Shown piece by piece: positions 42,972 through 55,954 of a stretch of DNA of 64,000 nucleotides. The number at the start of each line of letters is the position of its first letter. Within the stretch, counting starts at the first letter, position 1. The DNA is from Seriola aureovittata (lineage: Eukaryota; Chordata; Actinopteri; Carangiformes; Carangidae): positions 25,316,001 through 25,380,000 of the forward strand of contig NC_079376.1 in NCBI RefSeq assembly GCF_021018895.1. Reading direction: 5' to 3'. The notes under the pieces were generated by a model, which made no database searches, was not told the origin of the DNA, and saw only the letters and a list, made by a program, of their open reading frames with translations. Made by a program: the position numbers and the translations under genes.

Positions 42972-45169
42972 AAATAATGAATGAGGTTGCAGCTGCTGTA
43001 ACATCCTTGCGGATTAGACACTGATCCTCTCTCAAAGCAGAGACTGTGGTTGAGACACAGGCATCATTCCTGCTGTTGTGTGATGACTACAGGTGTTTGC
43101 TCAGCTGCATGAAAAGCATCAGTGCTGGTGTTCCTCAAGGTCACTAGATTACAACTGGAGGAGATATTACAGGTGAGACTCTTCCTCAGGGACAATGACA
43201 ACTGTATTTTGATGCATGTCATCTGTGGTAGTTGAAGACAAGCAAATGCAGAGAGGCCACTCTCAACATAAATGATCCACTGTTAATATGAAAATATTTA
43301 GTTGCAGAACATTCAGTTTAGAAAAGATCACAATCACGTGAAGAAGCTGAATGTGCCTTACTCCACCAGCTGTTCCTCGTTCTCCTCCTCCTCCTCTTTC
43401 CACAAACTGCACTTCTTTATGTATCGCCTTCAAACGCTCTCTCTTCCCATTGTGATGGACGGATAGATTAAGGAGGGAGGAGGAGGCCGGCCCCTCCAGG
43501 CTCAGGTTTCCCTCCTCCACCTCCTTTTTTTCTGCAACCTCGCCTCACCCCGTGCCCTCTCTCACCCTCCCCTTGCCCCTTCCTCGCCCCTTCCTCGCCC
43601 TCTCTCACCATTATGTCCTCATCCTCTCTTGTCCCGTTGGTGGGTGTTGCACAGGAATGGCAGCGAAGAGAGAGGGAGGGAGAGAGAGAGAGGAAGTGAG
43701 GCTGTGACTGCCCCCCTTCCATCTGTCGCAACTCCAGGATCAAATAATAGGATTCTGTCTGAGAATAGAAGATAATTGCAGTCTGTATTCTGCTCCCTAA
43801 GTGTATGATATTAACCCCATGCTCCCCGCTAGCCCTGCAGTATGGGGCAGATGGTTCTGTGTTTTGATATCTGAGCCAGGGAGAGGGGGGTCAGAGGTCA
43901 CATTGAAGCTCAAATCCAAAGGAGTGCTGTTTCCATCCTTCCTGTAACCCCCCCCCTTCTCCTCGCTCTCCCACGCTCCAGAGAATATGGATGTCATTCA
44001 AAAAAAGGACATTCCCTAAGACCTGTGCTCCAGCTGACCCCTTGCAGCCTGATGGAAGTGAGGCGCAGGTAGCCTTAGCCCAGCACTAACCCACTTACAT
44101 ACACGCTAGCAACATGCAAAGGTGCTGGGGGTTTGGGGCAAAGGTGAGAGCGGGGCCCAGAGACTGGAGCCTGGATTAGGCGATAGATTCAATCGTCAGG
44201 CTGCACGGTGGAGCACAGGTCACAGGCCGCTTGGAGGGGTCAGGGAGGGGGGCCATTCAAATACAGATCCACCTTTTACTATTCCTGTTTGACTGTCCAA
44301 GAGCACAGGATGAGGCCATGCTGATGTATTGAAATAACACAGGACAGAGTGAAAGTCACATGGAGGCGGAGTGAGGAGAAGAGCTGATGCACTGGATCCA
44401 ACGTGTCTGGGTGCACGGGTAAAACAAAGAAACAGACTTTATTACTTTAAACTAATGAAAGTATTTGGTTAAAGAGCTGTGGGACAATCTGAGTGTGTTT
44501 TAGTTTGGACGTCTCCGGGTTTCTGCGGTTAGCACAAAGAACAACATTATTTTGTGTCAGGAACAGTTTGATATCACTTATCTACTTCTCTCTGGGTGAC
44601 AGTTGGAGGGTCCACTGTAGGATGTTACGGTAGATGTGATGATAGCAGGATCTTGTTGCTCCACAACACATATCACAATACATGTAGCCTTCAAAATAAT
44701 ATCAGTGGTTATGGACAATGCATATTGGCAAGGAGGCCGTGCTGAAACCTTAAGGAATAAGAGTAATTATTACTTAATTAATAGTTGACACCATTACTAA
44801 TAGTGAAAGTATTTTAGTATTAATTCTGGCAGAACTTTCATTATCAGAAAATCTGTTAATTATTTTTAATGAATCTCTATTTTAGAAGATTTACTCAAAT
44901 TTTGTTATTTTAAAAACTATCATTGCCAATTCTTATGTATTTTATTCATCTATTCCTAGAGAAAATTTATCAGGTATCAGTTTTCAATTGTTTAAAACTG
45001 TACGGTCACTTACTTTGTGTCAAAATCTTTATTAAGCATTTATTAAAGGATTACAAACTTTTATTTTGAAACCTAGTAAAATGTTCTTATCAAGGGTTTA
45101 TAATTAATCTATAAAGAATTAGTGCATAATTTATTGACTGTTAATATAGTTATTAGTTTACACTTCTGT
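42972..45169. other. Gene-free stretch with purine/pyrimidine-rich block
   Basis: 43370-43700 is strongly C/T-rich with a GA run at 43670-43695. 43800-44280 is unique sequence without recognisable exons. Confidence 0.4.
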
Positions 45170-45580
45170 GTTTTATTTGAAGTGTTGATCCACAACAGTT
45201 TTGAGAACCAAAAACCATCTCAGTGTAGTTTTACATCTCCTCTCTCAGGCTTCTCTCTGGGGCTCTAGTAACAACAGGTCAGTGAGCCAATCAGAGGAGA
45301 GGAGGCTCTGAGCCTCTGTTCTGATTGGCTGACTGTTTTCTGAGCGAATCAATAAAAATAAAACAGATTTCAGGTAAACACTCAGAGTCAGGTGGGTGGG
45401 GCTTGGGGCATGGCTGAGGGCGGTGACTGCTTTGTTGTGACATCACAAAGTTGCAGAAGTCCTGACGGCTGGTTTTAAGGCTCAGTTTCTGAATACAGGC
45501 TGTGTGCATTTCTCTGTGGACTGAGGCTTTGATACTTTCACAGTATTAATATAGAACCTTGATCTGCTTTATTTCGTAAT
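45170..45580 (+). repeat. Dispersed repeat B, longest copy
   Basis: Contains a central segment absent from the vrk1-intron copy, with GAGCCAATCAG and its near inverse CTGATTGGCT (both CCAAT-type). It ends where the Tc1 relic begins. Confidence 0.75.
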
Positions 45581-45594
45581 TTCATCACGGCAAC

Positions 45595-46561
45595 TCATAA
45601 TGTGACTCAGTAGTGTGTATGGCCTGTTTGTGCCTGTATACACTCCCAACAACGTCTGGCTGTGTTCCTGATGAGTTGGCGGGTGGTGTCCTGGGGGATC
45701 TCCTCCCAGACCATCACTGACCCACCGCCAAACCAGTCATGCTGGATGATGTTAGAAGCAGCATAACGTTTATCACGGCGTCTCCAGACTCTTTCACACC
45801 TGTCGCATGTGCTCAGTGTGAACCTGCTCTCATCTGTGAAGAGAATAGGGCACCAATGGCGGACCTGCCACTTCTGGTGTTCTCTGGTGAATTCCAGTCG
45901 AGAGGTCCCACTAGAGGATGTTGGGTCCTCATGCCACCCTCATGGAGTCTGTTTCTGACAGTTTGGTCAGAAACATGCACACCAGTAGCCTGCTGGAGGT
46001 CATGTTGTAGGGCTCTGGCAGTGCTCCTCCTGTTCCTCCTCTCACAAAGGAGCAGGTACCGGTCCTGCTGCTGGGTTGATGCCCTTCTCCGGCCCTGTCC
46101 AGATCTCCTCGTGTAACGGCCGGTCTCCTGGTATCTCCTCCATGCTCTTGAGACTGTGCTGGGAGACACAGCAAACCTTCTTGCGTCTGCACATATGGAT
46201 GTGCCATCCTGGAGGAGCTGGACTACCTGTGCAACCTGATTGGGCTGCAGGTACCGCCTCATGCTACCAATTGTGACAAAGACACACGCAAAACACAAAA
46301 CTAGAGAAGAATCAGTCAGGAAGGATCAGGAGAGAGCAACTGTCTGTGGCCAACACATGTAAAACCATTCCCTTTTTGGGGCTTGTCTTGCTTTTGCCTC
46401 TCCATTGCATCTGTTGTCACTTTCATTTGCACCAAAGCAGCTGAAACTGATTCACAATCACTTGTGCTTCCTAAATGTACAGATTGATATCCCTGAAGTT
46501 TAGCTGACTTGGTGTTATACTGTGATGATCAAGCATTCCCTTCATTTTTTTTAGCAGTGTA
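45595..46561 (-). mobile_element. Tc1-like transposon relic
   Basis: The right end at 46520-46561, read on the - strand, starts TACACTGCTAAAAAAAATGA, a fish Tc1 terminal sequence beside TA. The interior carries the transposase remains. The left end is truncated: sequence enters at CTCAGTAGTGTGTATGGCCT, some way inside the element, next to repeat B. Confidence 0.75.
45620..46262 (-). pseudogene. Tc1-like transposase, internally deleted
   Basis: The ATG at 46262 opens [20 protein letters not shown], the first helix-turn-helix, then [16 protein letters not shown] and the basic [10 protein letters not shown] linker. A second DNA-binding half, [20 protein letters not shown], follows, i.e. the paired-type bipartite domain of Tc1 transposases. 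The frame reaches [10 protein letters not shown] and stops at 45813; further frames carry ERVW-like and DRFGGGSVMVW-like remains. At about 45705 the sequence jumps to the C-terminal end of the protein, EEIPQD and an IQA tail, so the second catalytic Asp and the final acidic residue are missing. The gene is dead. Confidence 0.75.
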
Positions 46562-47099
46562 TAATGACCTTTAAACTTAAACCTAAACCTAAAATAAATG
46601 AATAAATCAATATTTTGTTTTCATCCTCATACACAACATTAGTGTTAATGTACATGAAAACAGATGAACCTCAGTTAAACAGGTCCTCTGATGTGGAGTC
46701 ACACTAAATCCCATCATCACACAGTTTTATGGTTGTAATTATAGAACAGCACCTTTGCCTTATTGAATGATGTGGGCTGTGGTCTGTGTTTAATACACAA
46801 ATTACTGCAGAGATTTTACAGGAAAAATTATAGCGTGTGTAATTGTTTTACAACACCTGAAGACCTCTGAAGTCAGTGTCCTGGGAAATGTAACTGTGAG
46901 CCGTGTGTGTGTGTGTCTGTGTCTGTGTGTGTGTGTGTGTTTCACTGTGATGTATGGGAGAGCTGCAGAGTAAATGGAGTTACAAGTTGCACTTCCATCT
47001 CCTCAGCGCATGTAACAGGTGCTCGTCTTCTACTCGCTCTCTCTGTCTGCGGCTCTCTGAGGAGGACAGGAAGCGCTCGGCCTCTCTCCAGATAACCTT
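46562..47099. other. Gene-free stretch with TG microsatellite
   Basis: A TG tract lies at 46902-46940. Nothing else recognised. Confidence 0.4.
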
Positions 47100-47290
47100 C
47101 TCTCCTCTGCTGCTCCAGACAGCAGAGAAGGAGGAAGATGGATTGGAATAATGGGTAGTTTAAAAATCCGGCCGTCTCATCAGCCAACATCACAGCATGG
47201 GGCTGCAACAGAGGAACGCGAGCCATCCTCACTAATTAGACTCCAACTACTTGTCCAAATTTAGTTTAAGTGCGTTGTATGGTCAGTGGG
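47100..47290. promoter_or_regulatory. Candidate conserved non-coding element
   Basis: Repeat-free block with AATCCGGCCGTCTCATCAG-type unique sequence and a TAATTA homeodomain core at 47233-47238. Composition-based call. Confidence 0.28.
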
Positions 47291-50049
47291 AAGGATTGTT
47301 TTCACACTGTGATGGGTTAAAAACCAGGTCAGGGCAGGATTTTCATGTTTTGTTTCCATCTTTTACCATTAAATCCTAAAAACTTTCTACTTTGCCATTT
47401 TCTCTACACGTCCACACTGTACACTGATTGTCCCAGTCCTCTGGAACAATCTGACCCCCCCCCCATCAGCAGGACCACCACCCTGTCTGTGACTTCAAAC
47501 CTGTTACACGTCACTGCTGGAAAACTAAAATAGCTTTTGTCAAGGTCAGAGGAGCTCGTTGTCACGATTACAGCAGCAAACACATAGGGAACAATCATGG
47601 TCATGGTTAACACAACCACAACTCATTTGTCCCTTTGTTGAACGTGAAAAATGTATAAAGTTGGATTTGGATGTAAAAAGCTGTCGTCACTGACTGTACA
47701 ACAGTAACTTAACATCAACTCAAACAACATACAAAGGAAAGAAAATAACATTGTGTAAGTGTGACATGGCTGATGTTGTACTGATGGAGTTAGAGCTGTG
47801 GAAATGTAAACAGCTAAACGTGGAGGATGATGTCTTGCTAAAGTTTCATCAAACATAATAAAAAGAAAACAACTCACAGTAACAGCCATCAACAACAACA
47901 ACTCCTCCAACCTGAACAACCATCAACCCTCTGAGACGACCTGTAGTAGTGTCTCCTTAAATAACGCCCCTATAATGGCTGGTGTACTGGACCTTTGTTG
48001 TAACGGTTACATTAATAAACACGCAGACCGCGGCGACAGCAGCGTCCCTACCTTTGTCGCCATGGTTACTATAATAAGGGTCATGGCCTGGTTAGGTCTA
48101 GGAAAAGATGGTGATTTGGGTTAAAATACGTACTTCCTCAAAATTAGACGATCTTTGTTGTCATGGTTACAATAATGACAACATTGATAACTTTGTTGAA
48201 CGTTCATGGGTAATCGAAACAACATAAGCTGCTACTTTCACATGGGAATGGAACACCGCTCCCCTGTGTCATATTCATCCATCCACCACAACCTCCTCCT
48301 GACTTTGTCTCTCTTTATACTACGTCACCGCACTTTTCCCTTTGCTCCTGTCATCATTACTACGACCACTAGATGTCACCTAGCAACAAAACGTAAGTAT
48401 GGGTCATAATAACCTGCTGCACACACGACCTGTGGGCTCGTTTTTTACAGGAAAGTCTCTCCATCAAGCTTATCCAACTGCAGCATCAGAGGGAAGATGC
48501 TTCAACACTATGCATCAGCTCAGGATATGTTCTCCCCATGTGTGAAGACACAGCTGCAATTATCTCTCTTGAAGTGAAACGCTATTTCAGGATAAATGCA
48601 GCAGTGACATTGTTAAATCTCAGTGACTTTGGAGCTTGGACTCTTCCACTGGACTCATCCCCAGACGCTGACGGTTGCAGTGGATTTCCGGCACAAATCC
48701 CATAACTAATCTTTGTTTCTTTCTTGTGATTACGAGTCCTTCTGTACTTCCTCTCTCTCTCCTCCTCTGCTCCCAGCCAGGAGTTAATACACATAGTTTA
48801 GAGATGATTCCTCACTGTCACGTCCCTCCTGCTTCCCGCTCTGTCTGGGGGTGGAACTGCATGGGGACAGAGGGGTGGAAGTATCATTAGTAAGGGTTAA
48901 ATCTGATCAGCTGTAATCCACTTAGTAATGAGCACGATGACCGAGTGCCTTTATGTTGTTTGAGGGAAAGCTAATACACCTCAGCAAGCTAGCTGTAAAA
49001 CTAGCTAGCATGAGACTAGCCAGCACTTTAAACTGAAAACAGTTTAGAGGTTTCAGTTTTTGATGCTAATAAATTTCTAAAACTAACTTTGACATTATGG
49101 ATTATTGATTGTAGACTGAAATAATTGAAATTAATATTAAATCTAAAACACAATAAAGTGAAGGGATACAGCATTGACCAGTGCAGCTTTAGTGTAAAAT
49201 TATAAGTTATATCTTCTATTTCTGGGTCATTCTTACTTTTTTCCTACCACATTTACGACCAAAGAGTATTTTATTTTGTCATTCTCAACCAATCATAAAC
49301 ATGCCACATTCAAATGATCAAAGTTTATTTCTATCTGATGGGTTGGTCTGACCATGTTTAACCATGAGAGCAGTTACTTCACTATCATTTCACTTCATCA
49401 CTACTCAGTTGCTTATTCTCTGCTAGATATATTTGGCTACTTGCAAATTGAGGTTTTTAGGATTAATTAAGTAAGTAATTGACCTTCTAGATGTAGCGGT
49501 TTGCTAGTTAGCTGCATGTGTGTTAGTGTTAGCTAACTTCAGTTTTATACCACATAGATGCAGCACATTTCTCTCTCCAAAACTACAATTAAATACGTTA
49601 TGGGCTTATGTATTATTAGAGTTTATGGCTTTAGTTTTAGATGACATAAAACAGTACATGTTATAGCTTACATTCATAAAGAACACCACTGTCTTCATCC
49701 TGTATCACTCCTGGCTGCAGCTGTACAGTTTTAAAAGTTGAGCTGGTTCCATCTAGAAATGTTACACATCCTAATTCTTCCCAGTGTCGACTGATCTACA
49801 ACATTATATACGACATATAACACTTCCAGCTCGGTACACCCCCACACACCTGACTGCAGAATAAAAAGCAGCAGTGCTCATCATTCAGACTAGGAGCAGT
49901 GATTTAATGTTGTCCCTGACAAGCAAATAAGAAAGGAAGATGCAGGTTAATCTCCCGCTCTCTCACACACACAGAATTGCAGACACACCAGCTCCACACC
50001 CCTCCAGTCATATCAGCAATCTAAAATTTCACTTACATTACAATTGAAT
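47291..50049. other. Gene-free stretch
   Basis: Mostly AT-rich intergenic DNA, with a C run at 47456-47464. No exon, RNA gene or transposon end recognised. Confidence 0.4.
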
Positions 50050-50499
50050 ACAACCTATCATCACAGGTCGGCTTTATCTGTGGTGATATATACTCCCAGG
50101 CTGAGAGAGGGAGGGAGGCAGGACCGTGCTCAACCTATTTGTGTTTATGGCTTTGCAGGGAAAGAGATAAATGACCTCCCGTTTTTATTTGGTTTTAATG
50201 AAGTAGGGACTGAGGGGCTCCCCCAGCATCCCCTCCTCTCTGCCTGCCTTTCCTCGTCCTCCACCATCCGCCCCACGCTGTCCTCCCCCTCCACTCACCC
50301 ACCGCCTTCCCCTTGTTTGTGACCTAGATGCAGGACGGTTGACAAAGGACACAGGTTGGGAGAAAAACTCACCTCTCTCAAGGTGTGAAGTGTGAAGTGG
50401 AGTGGACTGAGCGCCAGGCGGGAAACTTGTTAACCCGTGCGGTCTCACAAGCTAAGAGGAGGTCTCCTGGGTGAAGGGGGGGTGGGGGGCTGAGGCTGG

Positions 50500-50625
50500 G
50501 TTGGGACGAAAACATTGTATTTGGCCACCGCATGTTCACCATACCAAACAAGCGCGATGGCTCGTCATTAATTGGACGCCCGGGCCCCCAATTAAGGCCA
50601 CAGCTCAAAAGGCGACTGGGGAGAA
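50500..50625. promoter_or_regulatory. Candidate conserved non-coding element
   Basis: Two homeodomain-type cores, ATTAATTG (50567-50574) and CAATTAA (50589-50595), flank CGCCCGGGCCC; a forkhead-like CATACCAAACAAG lies just before. Repeat-free. Composition-based call. Confidence 0.33.
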
Positions 50626-50660
50626 AAACAAGGGGAAGACACACACATGCACAAAAAGCA

Positions 50661-50685
50661 CAAACATACACACACACACACACAC
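50661..50685. repeat. (CA)n microsatellite
   Basis: Short CA run inside CA-rich surroundings; a second run is at 50890-50912. Confidence 0.85.
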
Positions 50686-50889
50686 TCACAAACTGTCCTC
50701 CTTCCTCTCCACGCTTTCCCTGGGACTTCATTAAGAGCGTGGTGAAGGGTCTCCTGAGGGAGAAGGGACATGGACTCACATACGTGTAACACACCAACAA
50801 CACACATGCATAAACGTGTCCATGGCGTGGGCGTTAACTGCCACACACACCAACAAATGTTTCCATGTACAGAGCAGCCGGTGGCTTGC

Positions 50890-50912
50890 CACACACACAC
50901 ACACACACACAC
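50890..50912. repeat. (CA)n microsatellite
   Basis: About eleven CA units. Confidence 0.9.
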
Positions 50913-51299
50913 TGAACTCCTACTGAATGCTTGACTTTACACATACATTTGTCACTGAGATTCATCTAAGTTTGAGAGATCCCTCCTTGATCGTCCTCTA
51001 GAAATCCACTGTCTCCTTGTCGATGACCTTTGATCTCCTCCCAGTTTTTAGTCTGGTGTTCTCAGGAGGCTGATGTTGTCTTTTTCTTGTCCTGGACCAG
51101 CAGGAATCGTAAGGTGTCGGATGGTTTAGAAGTGTCGGTCCTATCCCTACCTCCTACCTGTTGACCTGGAGTTCCCCTCAAACCTTTTGCAGAATCCACA
51201 GTTTGCTTGAAACCCACTCATGCAGGTGAATATCTCATTGAACTCCAACTATAACTTGCTGAAATAAAATGCAGTGGTGAGGACCCTCAGAGCAGACCA

Positions 51300-51590
51300 C
51301 CTCATCAGATAGAGGCAGAAGAGTGCAGGAGGTAAAGGGGGTCCTCTGCACCACCAGGTATGATGATGGGTGTCATCCAATCCAGTATCTGGGGACCTTA
51401 GACTCAGTTCTCTGCTCTATGCAGATGATGTGCTTCTGTTGGCTTCTTCAGACGATGACCATCACGATGCACCTGGATGTGAGTGTGAATCAGTGTGAGA
51501 AATGCTGTGGACTGGTCCCTACGTGTTGGAAATGAGTTGCTGCCCCGAGTAGAGGACTTCAAGTGTCTCCGATTTATAAATAAATAATAG
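51300..51590 (+). pseudogene. LINE reverse transcriptase fragment
   Basis: One frame reads LRLSSLLYADDVLLLASS, with the YADD catalytic box of non-LTR reverse transcriptases at 51418-51429, then after a shift and a stop GNELLPRVEDFKC, which resembles the segment that follows the palm in fish LINEs. About 90 codons survive. The rest of the element is not recognisable on either side. Confidence 0.65.
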
Positions 51591-53018
51591 CACTCTCCAA
51601 ACAAATAGTCCATATGATCTAAGCAAAAAGTCTGATTGGTTGTGAAACAGGCCTAGCTCAGTCTCTGCCTTTGTTTGCTGCAGCATGTTGATCTGCATGA
51701 GATATTGCCTGAAATTGACTGTACATTAGATGCACTATTTGAGTAATTTAATGATATTTCTTATGTTATTGCTGTTTCTTTTTATGGCTTGAATAAACTA
51801 TTGATATTTGTTATAGTTATAGTTAAGTGCCTTGATTGGATTGATTACCACTGTTTACTGATTATTGCTCTCATTTGCCTTTAAGCCGTTAAATCACCTG
51901 TAACAGTCGTTTGCCTGCCAAAGTGGAAATCCTTTGTTAAGGAGGATAAAGTGTTGAAAGTCTCTCCTCTGATCCTCATGCTTTAACTGGCGTGCCAATG
52001 CAGAAGATCATTGGAGAAACCAGCAGCAGACAAACTTCCAAAAGAAGCGTCACACCGGCAGAAAGATACAAATCACAACTTCTGGTCAGAACTTTAAAAT
52101 CAGAGCTGAAAGAGGATGCAGATCGTTATTAAGGTCATGGATTGCAATTCTAGATCTCTCACCTCTACCAAGATCCCCCGGCCAAAAGAATCTCTTGATA
52201 TTAATTTGTAAAATTATAGTGTAACCACCCTAAGAATGTCTCATTTTTATTTTGTGTGTTTGTTTGGAGATGTTTTTCTGTTCTCTAGATGAAGGATCTT
52301 ATTTTGCCATGAATGCTGGAACTATCTGTTGCAAAAGGAAGATGGTTAAACTTGCACCAAAAAATCTATATTTAAAAGAAATTGACACAGGTGATGAGAG
52401 AGCATGTTGTGAAATTACCTTCCAGCTACTTGTTTGCACTCTGCAACACTCCCAGGCTGCAGAGTGTTTCATGTGAGGTGCCTGCCTGTTAGCACCTCGC
52501 TAATCCTTATTTATTTATTTTTCACTCAGCCGGCTGAATAAAATGAAAAAAGAGAGGAAATGTTAATATTTAAAAAGGTCGAGTGTCTCCAGGAGCATTA
52601 CATGTCTTAGAGGGATGGTCCTCAGGGACAGCAGAGCTATCACTCTGCTGCTGTTTTGACTGAATGGAAATGAACAAAAGACTCTGATGGATAAACAGCA
52701 GAGAGCAGAAAACACACTGGGAGGCTTTTTGTTGTCTGGTCGTGCAACAGTTTCACGGGTGAGAGTGTTCGTTCCCTCATCAACTTTTAATGCTGGGTTA
52801 TGAATTTAGCATTAATGCTCTTAGTGCCTTTGTACCAAAGTGTTTATCCGAGGGTTAACTGAAGGAGTCTTTCACCATGAAGAGGCACCATGACGTGCCA
52901 ACAGTCACCTGTAGGGGAAAGACATGCACAGAGCTCAGTGATCACACAGGGAGAATCAATGATGGACACAAACTAACTACATTTACATTACGAGTTACTT
53001 TGCAAATCATAGTCTCTG

Positions 53019-53020
<2 letters not shown>
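51591..53020. other. Gene-free stretch
   Basis: No exon or repeat end recognised. Confidence 0.4.
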
Positions 53021-53054
<34 letters not shown>

Positions 53055-53060
53055 CACACA
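53021..53060. repeat. (CA)n microsatellite
   Basis: About sixteen CA units, then a TG-interrupted tail. Confidence 0.93.
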
Positions 53061-53214
53061 CAGGTGCTTTCAGTTACTCTGGATAATATAAAGCTGAAGC
53101 AGTGCTGGGAAGGAAGACCTCCCGTTACAGTGAAACCAAATACAAACAAAGTTTAGGCCCTAATTAGCTGAGCTAATTATTTCAATGTTAACATTTTTCT
53201 TTATTTTGGACTTT

Positions 53215-53400
53215 TGATCTTTGACCTTTGAAATCTAACAGGTTCATCCTTCCGTCCAAGTAAATGTTTGTGCCAAATTTGAATAAAATTCCCTCAAGGC
53301 ATTACTGAGATATCACATAAGAATGGAACATACATTTGTACGGAGAACCAGAAAACATAATGCCTCCAGCTCTGGCTATTGTTGGCACAGAGGCACAAAA
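53215..53400 (+). repeat. Dispersed repeat N, partial copy
   Basis: TGATCTTTGACCT (a DR1-like pair), GGTTCATCCTTCCGTCCAAGT, GTTTGTGCCAAATTTGAA and TGCCTCCAGCTCTGGCTxT occur in family order. The first half is missing. Confidence 0.7.
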
Positions 53401-54389
53401 GAAAAGATTCTTTTTATTCTGAAAATTGAAATGTTCTGGGTTTCCAGAGGCTGATCTGAACTTGTCTTTCTTGGTTCATAAGACTGACAGAAGGTAACTG
53501 GTATCACAGATCTCTGCTCAGTTCCATTCATGCTGGATTGTTTGTCCTCAGGATTTTTGGAATATAAGACGTTTGAATTTTAATTTGAAGATTTTAACAT
53601 TTCACAATCTGAAATTTCATCAATTCTGTGATATTTAATTTCCAACATAAAGTCTTCAGTAGTGATGGAATCTCAGTCGCTGATAGGTTGTTATGCCTGT
53701 GCACACACCTGAACATCCACAGTATTTATTTTTATATTGTATTTATATAAAGTTATATGTACATGTATATATACAGAATATACACACATATATACATATA
53801 CATATATATTGAATGTAACAAAATAAACTCAAAGGTTCACTTGCTATCATCTGGAGCTTTCATTCACATCACATGGACAAGAAACTCTGTCAACACCATC
53901 CACTGAGAAGAGGTCAAAGGTCATGGAGCAGGAGTCGGAGAAGGATCAAGGAGGACTTCAGTCTCACACCTTTGCGCCTTAATAGATATATTTTATGTAT
54001 CATTTAAACAGTGGCTTATACAGCAGCCCATGACTACTGACCTTTCATGCTCCTCAAAAGAAGAAGTCATTGGAGTTATGATGGACAAACAAGCAGGAAG
54101 CTGTTTGTTCAACGCAAACCTTTATTATTATGGGATGTAATAAGAAGAACAGCTTCATTACCAGGGATGTTTTCATGCCCAGCTAAGCCGTTGTTGAAGT
54201 GTGTGCACGTGAAAATGGATTCCAACCTGCAGCACATCATGTTCATACAACAGTTTATCACCTTTGTCCCAAACCATCTCTCCCTCCTCCATCTTTCCGT
54301 CCTCTCTGTTCACTGTAAAACCCCAAATGCCAAAGAAAAAGCCACAACAAACAGCAGTTAATGTTGTGCGGCCCTACTTTGAATTTCAC

Positions 54390-54580
54390 TGCTAAACAAG
54401 ACGTCGCCACATCTGTGCATCACCCTATATCACTCCCTCTGCCACTGCCAGAGGGACATGTTTGAGCAACGTGCCATAAATCCCATTTATTACACATTAA
54501 GCAGTAACCCTGGAACATGTGTTGTGAAACCTGGCCTCGCACCACGCTTCCCAGTCCCCAATTAAAAGCACATTATGGCA
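54390..54580. promoter_or_regulatory. Candidate conserved non-coding element
   Basis: Repeat-free block with CCATAAATCCCATTTATTAC (Hox/Cdx-type) and CAATTAAAAG motifs in gene-free DNA. Composition-based call. Confidence 0.28.
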
Positions 54581-54984
54581 CTGGTCCCTGGGTCCTGGTC
54601 AGACAGTCAGAGTGCTGCTGAGCTGGTGCTTCCTCCAGGCATGGCTGCAGGCCTCTCTTTATGGGGGCATGTTTGCCGACGGGGGACAACACACACAAAG
54701 TTTCCTGGCTGTCTGTATCGATTGGACTCTGTCTGCCTCTCTGGAAGACTATAAATCCTAGATCTATAAGGAAAAGGAAAAACATCACACACATCATGAC
54801 CAATGATGACGTTAATCATGGATTAGCTGCTATGCACCGATACAGCAGGAAAACAAAATACAGTGAAGTCCAGAAGTCTTTGTGGTCTCAGACTTTTGGA
54901 CCTTATTGTACAACTGTTTCTACAGGCTGTTTCCTATTTTGAGTAAATTGACTTGAATGTATGAAATCAGTGAAGTGCCCTACA

Positions 54985-55110
54985 AAATAATAATTATAAG
55001 CTTTATTTATATACCACCTTTCAAAACACAGTTACATTGTGCTTTACAAGTCAAGATACAATTGAGGACAAACAGTAAAAAATAAATGATAAAATAAACA
55101 GATTACCGTA
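54985..55110. repeat. Fish repeat tail-like sequence
   Basis: AAGCTTTATTTATATACCACCTTTCAAAACACAG-type wording (given in part) is a frequent 3' tail of fish retroposons and stands about 0.9 kb from a LINE C-terminus of opposite reading direction, so they may belong together. Confidence 0.4.
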
Positions 55111-55119
55111 AGCTCCTCC

Positions 55120-55580
55120 CAGTTTGGATTCCTTCAGTGTCAGTGGTTCAGGAAATCAAACAGACCCGGTGATTCGAACTGTTAAAAACACTGAACAAAG
55201 TAGTTTGACATTGTCAGAGTTTGAGCGACGCTGTACGGAGGACAGAGACTCAGTCAGTCAGAGTTGGAGCTGAGATTGATGCTAACCTTTGTTCTGATTG
55301 TTTCTCTGATAACTTATGAACCAGACGTTCAGCAGGTTTTTACCAGCAGCTGAATTATCCACAGAGGTGTCCTCCTCTCCATAACAAACACACCAGGAGA
55401 TTAAAACCAGCAGAAACACCCAGAAAACAGTTTGACTTTAAAACTAACCGATGCTCTTCAGTGACACAGGACAGGATGTCTCCAGCAGCTTGGAGCTGAG
55501 CTGTCTCACATTTCCTCAGCTTGTTTCTCTGATAACTTCAGATCCAGACGTCAGACGACTAAAATCCTTCATTATCCTTC
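55120..55580. repeat. Dispersed repeat E, copy 2
   Basis: Related to 32815-33200; itself partly internally repeated (TTGTTTCTCTGATAACTT occurs twice, followed by CCAGACGT). Confidence 0.5.
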
Positions 55581-55954
55581 ACCTAAAATCCTTAAAACTG
55601 GATTAAAGTCATTTTTGAGCTTCAGTATAGGCAACCACAACACTGACCCATGATCATAGGGGATATGATGTCATTGACCAAGTGACCAATGATTAAAATC
55701 TGGTATTTAATTTGGAAAAGTTACATATTATAACTTTAAAAACATTCTAAAACATTCTAAAAGGTTTACATTAGGGAAGGTAACATTAGGGAAAAGATTT
55801 AAGAACATTAGGGAAGAGATATAAGAGAAAAACTGCGACAATGAAGTTCAAAAAAATGAGATAAAACAGTTTAAACTGATTTAATTAATCAATGAAATAA
55901 GAAACAGGAGAATGACTGAATATAATAGTAGAATTAAGAAGTTGGAAGAAGGCT

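Noticed and set aside
42646..42972. Frame with a polyhistidine stretch
   Set aside because: The histidines come from a CAT microsatellite; nothing else in the frame is recognisable.
45739..46116. + strand frame of 125 codons
   Set aside because: Antisense of the Tc1 transposase remnant.
50378..50912. Overlapping - strand frames with Cys-Val runs
   Set aside because: Caused by the CA microsatellites; codon use and composition do not suggest a protein.
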